64,000 nt of DNA from Methanobacterium sp. PtaB.Bin024 (lineage in GTDB: Archaea; Methanobacteriota; Methanobacteria; Methanobacteriales; Methanobacteriaceae), in assembly GCA_002067065.1 (NCBI GenBank), contig MVPY01000092.1, positions 50,111 to 114,110 of the forward strand, read 5' to 3'. Both the position numbers and the translations under genes were made by a program. Shown piece by piece: positions 58,678 through 64,000 of the stretch (its first letter is position 1; each line of letters begins with the position of its first letter). The notes under the pieces were generated by a model. It did no database searches, was not told where the DNA came from, and saw only the letters and a program-made list of their open reading frames with translations.

Positions 58678-59388
58678 ATGGTAGTATATCTAGTAGGAGC
58701 AGGCCCAGGAGATCCAGATCTGGTGACTCTTAAGGCTATTAAAGCCCTGAAAAAAGCAGATGTAGTGGTTTATGATCGCCTGGCCAATGAGGAAATCCTA
58801 AACTACGCTGATGGAGCCGAAATGATCTATGTGGGTAAAAGGGCAGGAGCCCACTCCAAAAAACAGGAAGAAATAAACGAGATACTCATCCAACAGGGTA
58901 AAAAACATGGAGTAGTAGTTCGGCTTAAGGGTGGTGATCCTTTTGTTTTCGGGAGGGGTGGTGAAGAGATGCTGGCCCTATTAAAGGAAGGAATTCCTGT
59001 AGAACTGGTACCCGGCGTAACATCGGCTGTTGGTGTTCCCACCACTGTAGGATTACCTGTAACCCACAGAGGAGTGGCAACCTCCTTTACTGTGGTAACT
59101 GGTCATGAAGATCCCACCAAGAAAGACAAACAGGTTAAATGGAACTATAATGCTGATACGATCATTATTCTCATGGGTGTTGGCAACCTAGAAGAGAATA
59201 TGATGGAAGTAATGAAATATAAGGATCCAAAAACCCCTGTATGTGTTATTGAGAAGGGAACAAGTCCTGATGAAAGGATTGTTCTGGGCACCCTGGAGAA
59301 CATTCACCAAAAAAATATCAATCCCCCTGCTCTGGTGATTATAGGACCAGTAGTGGATGTGTATAAAGAAATCCAGGATAACATGTAG
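58678..59388 (+). CDS. cobA: Uroporphyrinogen-III C-methyltransferase
   Basis: The protein has 236 residues, the one-domain form. It shows the SAM-binding start [20 protein letters not shown], then [32 protein letters not shown] and [19 protein letters not shown]. It methylates uroporphyrinogen III at C2 and C7 to precorrin-2, the branch point to cobalamin, F430 and heme in methanogens. The next gene is hemD, which makes its substrate, so the order fits one pathway. Confidence 0.95.
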   Translation: MVVYLVGAGPGDPDLVTLKAIKALKKADVVVYDRLANEEILNYADGAEMIYVGKRAGAHSKKQEEINEILIQQGKKHGVVVRLKGGDPFVFGRGGEEMLALLKEGIPVELVPGVTSAVGVPTTVGLPVTHRGVATSFTVVTGHEDPTKKDKQVKWNYNADTIIILMGVGNLEENMMEVMKYKDPKTPVCVIEKGTSPDERIVLGTLENIHQKNINPPALVIIGPVVDVYKEIQDNM

Positions 59389-59450
59389 AGGATAGAATAT
59401 AAAGATAACTTAGAATGTAGGGTATAAAAATAACAAGTAGAGGATAAGGC

Positions 59451-60248
59451 ATGAAAAAATCTGGAGGATTTAAGGGCAAAACCATTGCCATAACCCGACC
59501 CATTGAAAGAGCACAAGCAGCAATTGATCTGGTTAAAGACAATTGTGGGGTTCCGTTAGTGGTCCCTACACTGGAACTTGAGTCTTTCCCCAGCAAATCC
59601 TTAATATATCTTTGTTCTCAAGCCCAAAATATTGATTGGATGATATTCACCTCCCCAGCATCACTAGAATCATTATTTAAGTACTGTAATGAGTTCAAAG
59701 AAAATCTTAATCCTGACTGTCAGGTTGCAGTTATAGGACCCCGCACAGAAAGGATTTTGAATGAATATGGACTCAATGCCAATATCGTGCCGGATGATTA
59801 TACTGCCGAAGGACTCCTGGAAGAATTCAAGAAAATAAATATAAATGGAAAGAAAATAGGAGTTCCACGGACATTTAAAGCAAGAGATGTGCTCCCTGAA
59901 GGCCTGAAAGAAATGGGAGCCACTGTAATTTTGGCAGAAGCCTATAAATCCACCCAACCTAAGGATAAAAGTAAAGTTGAAACCCTGATTGACGATGTCG
60001 TTAGGGGAAAGATAGATGCAGTAACCTTTACCAGCCCCCTTACTGTTACCAACCTCTTTGAAATGGCTGGAGATAAAAAAAATAGATTAATAGAAACCTT
60101 AAAAGATGGGAAAATTATGGTGGCGGTTATTGGTCCCATAACCCAGAAACCCCTGGATGAAATGGGAATAAAATCCATCGCACCCACCAAGTACACGGTG
60201 GAAGACATGCTTAAGAGATTAATGGATGAAATGAAGAATACAACTTAA
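59451..60248 (+). CDS. hemD: Uroporphyrinogen-III synthase
   Basis: The protein has 265 residues with the two-lobed HemD fold. It shows [68 protein letters not shown], and a second lobe with [18 protein letters not shown] and [16 protein letters not shown]. It cyclises hydroxymethylbilane. The last codons lie inside a 31-base unit that is repeated four times downstream, so the natural C-terminus may have been altered by slippage. Confidence 0.92.
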   Translation: MKKSGGFKGKTIAITRPIERAQAAIDLVKDNCGVPLVVPTLELESFPSKSLIYLCSQAQNIDWMIFTSPASLESLFKYCNEFKENLNPDCQVAVIGPRTERILNEYGLNANIVPDDYTAEGLLEEFKKININGKKIGVPRTFKARDVLPEGLKEMGATVILAEAYKSTQPKDKSKVETLIDDVVRGKIDAVTFTSPLTVTNLFEMAGDKKNRLIETLKDGKIMVAVIGPITQKPLDEMGIKSIAPTKYTVEDMLKRLMDEMKNTT

Positions 60249-60350
60249 ATTAATAGATGGAATGAAGGATACAACTTAAATTAACAGAGAAATGAAGAAT
60301 ACAACTTAAATTAACAGATGGAATGAAGGATATAACTTAAATTTAGAGCT
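60230..60350. repeat. Four tandem copies of a 30-31-base unit overlapping the hemD end
   Basis: The unit AATGAAGAATACAACTTAAA plus about 11 more bases (TTAACAGATGG type) starts at 60230, 60261, 60291 and 60322. The first copy contains the last codons and stop of hemD. Copies differ at a few bases and alternate between AATGAAGA and AATGAAGG, as if a two-unit block was duplicated. Confidence 0.85.
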
Positions 60351-60367
60351 GTTAAAGGAAGGATGTC

Positions 60368-60655
60368 ATGAAAGATGAAAAAAGAACAATCATCTGGCCA
60401 GATTATATTGATTCTAAGAAGACCAGATCTGAGGGAAGGAAGATTTCCAAAAAACTATCAGTAAACTCACCCAAAATACGTGAAATCTCCCAGGCAGCCA
60501 AAAAACTGGGATTAAATCCTTCTGTGGAAAAATATAAATCATATCCTCCCTCATGGTGGGAAGGATCTGGAAGGGTAATTGTGGATAAAAAAATGACTAA
60601 AAATGAAGTTCTCATTAAAATCAGCAACTTAATCAATGGTTCCAGATCATCATAG
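60368..60655 (+). CDS. srp19: Signal recognition particle 19 kDa protein
   Basis: The protein has 95 residues. It reads [20 protein letters not shown], with the conserved W-P-x-Y and the R-x-x-G-R-x-I region that binds the SRP RNA loops, and later [17 protein letters not shown]. It helps SRP54 to dock on 7S RNA. GGAAGGAT precedes the ATG. It sits directly after the tandem repeats. Confidence 0.93.
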   Translation: MKDEKRTIIWPDYIDSKKTRSEGRKISKKLSVNSPKIREISQAAKKLGLNPSVEKYKSYPPSWWEGSGRVIVDKKMTKNEVLIKISNLINGSRSS

Positions 60656-60733
60656 CATCTTAAATAATTCTAATAGTTGATAACTTAATTTTAAACCCAA
60701 TAAAACTAAATTATATTATAAAAAGGGATCCCA

Positions 60734-62128
60734 ATGGCTGTTATTCCAAAATCGATGAATAAATCATTGTCTAAGGCCAATGAAATGGTCAAAAAGGCAG
60801 AGGATGTTAAAATATATAGCCACATAGACTGTGATGGGATATCATCAGGGGCAATCTTGTCATCAACCCTTGACCACCTGGAAATAGACCATGAAATAGA
60901 ATTCATAAGCCTGGATATGATCCCAGATTTAAAAAAAGAGAATGAACTTACCATATTCTCTGATCTGGGTTCAGGGCAAAATATGGATCATTTCAAAACT
61001 TCAAAGTCCCGAGTTCTTATCCTGGACCATCATCCTCCATTAAGGAAGGCTTCAGATGAAAGTGGTTTTCTGGAGGTAAATCCCCATTATCATGGCATCG
61101 ATGGTTCTTTCGAAGTTTCAGGTGGTGGTGTGTGTTACCTTCTGGCCAGAACATTCCAATTTTATGATTTGAGTTGGATTGGTGTTTTGAGTGCCGTGGG
61201 TGACATGCAAAATAGTTTGTCCGGAAAATTAGTGGGTTTAAATCAAGAGATAGTTAAAGACAGCATAAACAGGGGCTTGCTAGAATCAGACAATGATCTG
61301 GCTATATACGGAAGACAGACCAGACCTATATTTGTGGCTCTTTCCTATTTTGGTGATGTTAATCTTCCCATTACCAATGATCGTAATGAAGCCATCCAAT
61401 TGTTAAAAAACTTGGACATTCCAATTAGGAATAGTAAAAGACAACGCACACTTTACGATCTTACCATGGATGAAAAAAGAAGACTTTTCAATGAACTGGT
61501 TAGAATGATGAGCCGGGCTGTACCCTCTCGTTACGTTAAATACATTCCCCGTCTGGTTTCAGGGAACTACTATGAATTCCTGGAAGAAGAAAAATATTCA
61601 TCACTACGTGATGCCAGTGAGTTTTCCACAGCCATAAATGCATGCAGCAGACATAAAAATCCTGAAATAGCCTTAAAAGTTATTAAAGGTGACAGAAGTA
61701 GCAGTCTGGATGAGATGGAAGAGTTAGGTAAACAACACCGCAGTTACCTTGCACAGAAGATGGAGTGGATCCAGGAAGAAGACCGTATAAAAAGTTTGAA
61801 AAACTTGCAGTACTTCCATGGAAACGGAATAAAAAGTGAAGTCATTGGCACCATAGCAGGCATGATTTTAAGTTATGGTGACTGGAAAAAACCCATGCTA
61901 GGTTTTACCAAGATAAATGAAGAAAATGATGATCTAAAGGTTTCACTGCGTTGCTCCCGGCTGTTAGCCTTTGATGGAATTAATTTCGGCCAACTGATAA
62001 GCAAGGTGGCATCAAAGGTAGGAGGTAGTGGTGGTGGTCACTCTACAGCCTGCGGTGCCTACATCCCATGGGACAAAGAGGAAAAATTCCTGGAAATGTT
62101 TAACGAATCCCTGAATAAAATCCTCTAA
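60734..62128 (+). CDS. RecJ-like DHH-family phosphoesterase
   Basis: The protein has 464 residues. The DHH domain has [33 protein letters not shown] and [13 protein letters not shown] with the metal-binding Asp and His residues. The C-terminal DHHA1 part carries [20 protein letters not shown]. This layout matches archaeal RecJ-like nucleases, some of which associate with GINS in the replisome (GAN). It may be a 5'-3' or 3'-5' exonuclease or an oligonucleotidase. It is monocistronic or follows srp19. Confidence 0.88.
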   Translation: MAVIPKSMNKSLSKANEMVKKAEDVKIYSHIDCDGISSGAILSSTLDHLEIDHEIEFISLDMIPDLKKENELTIFSDLGSGQNMDHFKTSKSRVLILDHHPPLRKASDESGFLEVNPHYHGIDGSFEVSGGGVCYLLARTFQFYDLSWIGVLSAVGDMQNSLSGKLVGLNQEIVKDSINRGLLESDNDLAIYGRQTRPIFVALSYFGDVNLPITNDRNEAIQLLKNLDIPIRNSKRQRTLYDLTMDEKRRLFNELVRMMSRAVPSRYVKYIPRLVSGNYYEFLEEEKYSSLRDASEFSTAINACSRHKNPEIALKVIKGDRSSSLDEMEELGKQHRSYLAQKMEWIQEEDRIKSLKNLQYFHGNGIKSEVIGTIAGMILSYGDWKKPMLGFTKINEENDDLKVSLRCSRLLAFDGINFGQLISKVASKVGGSGGGHSTACGAYIPWDKEEKFLEMFNESLNKIL

Positions 62129-62363
62129 TTCATTAAAAGTAAGGATTATGATTTGTTTCATCAAAATATAGAAACCAAACCATGAAAAATAGAACTAAAC
62201 CACCAAATAAAATTAAATCATGAAAAAAACTAGGACCAAATACCAAAAAAATAGAATTAAAAAAAATAGAATTAAAGTATAAAAAAATTAAAAGATATTC
62301 TAATCCAAGAATTTCATAAATGGAAAACTTAAATATAGGATCTAAATTTAAGATGGTGGAGTT

Positions 62364-63167
62364 ATGAAGGTTTTTAAGAAAAAGGGGGAACTCACCAAGT
62401 TTCAAATTTTGGCTGAGATTGCCAAAGGCCAACCACACCTGCGTCAGAAAGATATTGCTGATAAATTAGGAATCACAGTCCAGGCAGTTTCAGAAAATTT
62501 GAAAACACTGGTTGATGAAGGATGGGTGGAAACTGGCAGTGGACAGCCACGTTACAAAATCACCAAACGAGGAATCGAAAAAGTGAAAATGGGAGCCACT
62601 GACCTCCGCAAATATGCCGATCAGGTCTTGGACACCATGACCACCTACAAATCAGTGTGGCCAGCCCTGGCTAGGGAAGACCTGAAGAAGGGTGAAACAG
62701 TATGGCTTAAAATGGATGAGGGCATATTGTACGCTGGAAAAGAAGAAACTCCTGCCTATGCCAAGGTACTGCACGATGCAAAAAAAGGTGAAGATGTGGC
62801 ACTGGTAAGTTTAGGTGGTGTAATAGAACTAGAACCAGGATTTATTGTTATTATTAAACTTCCCACCATCAATCAGGGTGGTTCTCGAGTCTGTGATCTG
62901 GATCAGGTTCAGGGAATTCTGGAAAAATATCCTGAGCCTTTTCAGAGAGTGGGTATTATGGGCACGGTTTCCAGAGCCCTGGTGGATAAACTTGAAATTG
63001 AACCTGATTTTGAATTTGGCACCCCCCAAGCAGCAACTGCCGCTGCTAAAAGGGGTTTAAACGTGCTAGTTTTTGCTGTGGGTAAAATGACCCGAAGTTT
63101 AACCAAAAAAATGGATGCAGAAGGAATCAGTTATGTGATTGAAGATGTGACTGACATGAAAAAGTGA
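62364..63167 (+). CDS. Winged-helix archaeal transcriptional regulator (MarR-like N-terminus)
   Basis: The protein has 267 residues. The N-terminal 75 residues form a winged helix with [20 protein letters not shown] and a wing [13 protein letters not shown]. The rest is a large archaeal-specific domain with an all-beta part ([16 protein letters not shown]) and a C-terminal Rossmann-like end ([20 protein letters not shown]). Proteins of this type are widespread in euryarchaea, and their ligand is unknown. GGTGG precedes the ATG. It is convergent with the pantoate kinase gene. Confidence 0.82.
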   Translation: MKVFKKKGELTKFQILAEIAKGQPHLRQKDIADKLGITVQAVSENLKTLVDEGWVETGSGQPRYKITKRGIEKVKMGATDLRKYADQVLDTMTTYKSVWPALAREDLKKGETVWLKMDEGILYAGKEETPAYAKVLHDAKKGEDVALVSLGGVIELEPGFIVIIKLPTINQGGSRVCDLDQVQGILEKYPEPFQRVGIMGTVSRALVDKLEIEPDFEFGTPQAATAAAKRGLNVLVFAVGKMTRSLTKKMDAEGISYVIEDVTDMKK

Positions 63168-63185
63168 CTCCATCCTTATATCATT

Positions 63186-64000
63186 TTATTCAATCCTGCA
63201 ACCACAGTAATCTACCCTGGCAACCATAGTTCCCTCCACACTGGAATCCGGGGTTTCTGATATAGCGAAGGCTGTTTTTCCAAGCATAGCCATAGATGCA
63301 CCTATGGTCTCATCTTTAAGGACTTCCACAATTTCCATAACTTCGGGATCAATAAGACCAGTTTCCTGGGAGAATTTAAGGGATAAATCCATGAAATGTG
63401 TCACCTGGGGATTTGAAAGTAATTTTCCAAGTAGATGATAAGCTACAGTGTTTACCTTATTGGTCATGGCCGGATCTTGAAGCACCGATGAGGTTTCAAT
63501 GGTTCCCAGACTTTTGGATATTACAAAAAGTCCATTTTCCTCTTCATCATAATTTTTAGCCCCACTGAGGATTTTATCCGCTTTACCATAACCAGGGGCG
63601 CCGGGTTCTAACCTTATAGGGAACCCTCCTATCACCGCTCCCATAACATCCCCCATGCCTGTTTTTAACTCCACTTCAGCGTGGTGTGCCACGGCAGCTG
63701 CCTGATTAAAGGTGAGGGGTAATTTAAGGAGTTTTGATAATCCCAGAGCTGTGCCCAGCGCAAATCCTGCTGACACTCCAAAACCTGCCTCAATAGGGAC
63801 CTGGGTCTCATGCTGGATGCTGATCTTTAAATCATCCCATTTTATTCCTTCTGGGAATTTCTGTTTGAGTAGATCTATTGTTTTATAAGTAACTGAGTCC
63901 TCCAGAGGATGGTTTTGGCCACTGACCTCCCCACTAGTTTTTATAATGGTTTCGCCATTTCCCTCGCTAACATTCAGCCGAGTTATAACTCCCTGGTCCA
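63186..64000 (-). CDS. Pantoate kinase (GHMP family), 5' end cut by the window
   Basis: The frame runs without a stop from the end of the window to 63186, so the N-terminal part is missing. The GHMP glycine loop [20 protein letters not shown] lies around 63730-63790, and the C-terminal part contains [20 protein letters not shown]. This spelling of the GHMP loop and the total fit are those of archaeal pantoate kinase, which phosphorylates pantoate in coenzyme A synthesis. The partner phosphopantothenate synthetase is not visible. Confidence 0.88.
   Translation of the reverse strand, partial: DQGVITRLNVSEGNGETIIKTSGEVSGQNHPLEDSVTYKTIDLLKQKFPEGIKWDDLKISIQHETQVPIEAGFGVSAGFALGTALGLSKLLKLPLTFNQAAAVAHHAEVELKTGMGDVMGAVIGGFPIRLEPGAPGYGKADKILSGAKNYDEEENGLFVISKSLGTIETSSVLQDPAMTNKVNTVAYHLLGKLLSNPQVTHFMDLSLKFSQETGLIDPEVMEIVEVLKDETIGASMAMLGKTAFAISETPDSSVEGTMVARVDYCGCRIE

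Noticed and set aside
60230..60350. CRISPR array at the hemD end
   Set aside because: The units are contiguous without unique spacers, there are only four, and no cas gene is present.

Overview
The window looks like chromosome of a methanogenic archaeon of the order Methanobacteriales, most likely a Methanobacterium-type organism. The DNA is strongly AT-rich. Genes are preceded by GGTGA/GGAGG ribosome binding sites. Archaeal markers are present: an SRP19 subunit, a pantoate kinase, a DUF5591-PUA archaeosine-synthase-type protein, a RecJ-like DHH protein, a geranylgeranyl-reductase-family protein, and a radical SAM enzyme with a Cys-rich partner peptide of a kind I associate with methanogens.

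Region 1 (1-11 kb) is an accessory zone with short genes, long non-coding gaps and many broken genes. It begins with a truncated membrane protein and an HxlR regulator. Opposite the regulator lies a redox/detoxification cluster: Fe-S aldo/keto reductase, dienelactone-hydrolase-like protein, cupin and FMN reductase. Five decayed copies of the 3' end of one tyrosine-recombinase gene lie between 774 and 9375, all on the minus strand. Between them are orphan small genes (PepSY, AbrB-like, DUF488, low-complexity secreted protein) and a frameshifted flavodoxin/ferredoxin remnant. Region 2 (11-22 kb) holds a ppx-ppk1 polyphosphate operon, a two-gene radical SAM operon (SPASM enzyme plus B12-binding enzyme) and a large hybrid sensor kinase that appears to start at an ATA codon.

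Region 3 (22-35.5 kb) is mostly membrane and stress functions: PRC-barrel protein, two YbjQ-type proteins, AI-2E family permease, two DHA2-type MFS exporters, HdeD-like protein, AhpD-like protein, cation/proton antiporter, NikR and a YhgE/Pip protein. A RidA-type gene in this region is a pseudogene. Region 4 (35.9-38.7 kb) is the most interesting locus: a radical SAM/SPASM peptide-modifying-type enzyme followed by a 56-residue two-CxxC peptide, a Cys-rich DUF2769-type protein and two small secreted Asn/Thr/Ser/Gln-rich proteins. The Cys-rich modules recur at the N-terminus of a glutamate-synthase-like FMN protein at 42.4 kb.

Region 5 (38.9-64 kb) is mostly core metabolism and information processing: ferredoxin plus geranylgeranyl reductase, UbiA prenyltransferase, the glutamate-synthase-like protein, DUF5591-PUA, a MIP18-type protein, an adenylate-kinase-like protein, tRNA-Ile(GAT), LemA, a 2H phosphoesterase plus SF2 helicase pair, a regulator/thioesterase/acyl-CoA ligase operon, glmS divergent from purC-purS-purQ, cobA-hemD, srp19, a RecJ-like protein, a winged-helix regulator and a pantoate kinase cut by the window end.

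Two small-scale patterns recur. First, short tandem duplications of about 13-31 bp sit just after stop codons, and once inside a gene in frame. Second, several small exported proteins consist of one hydrophobic N-terminal segment and a tail rich in N-x-T/S sequons. No CRISPR array, rRNA operon or intact mobile element was seen.
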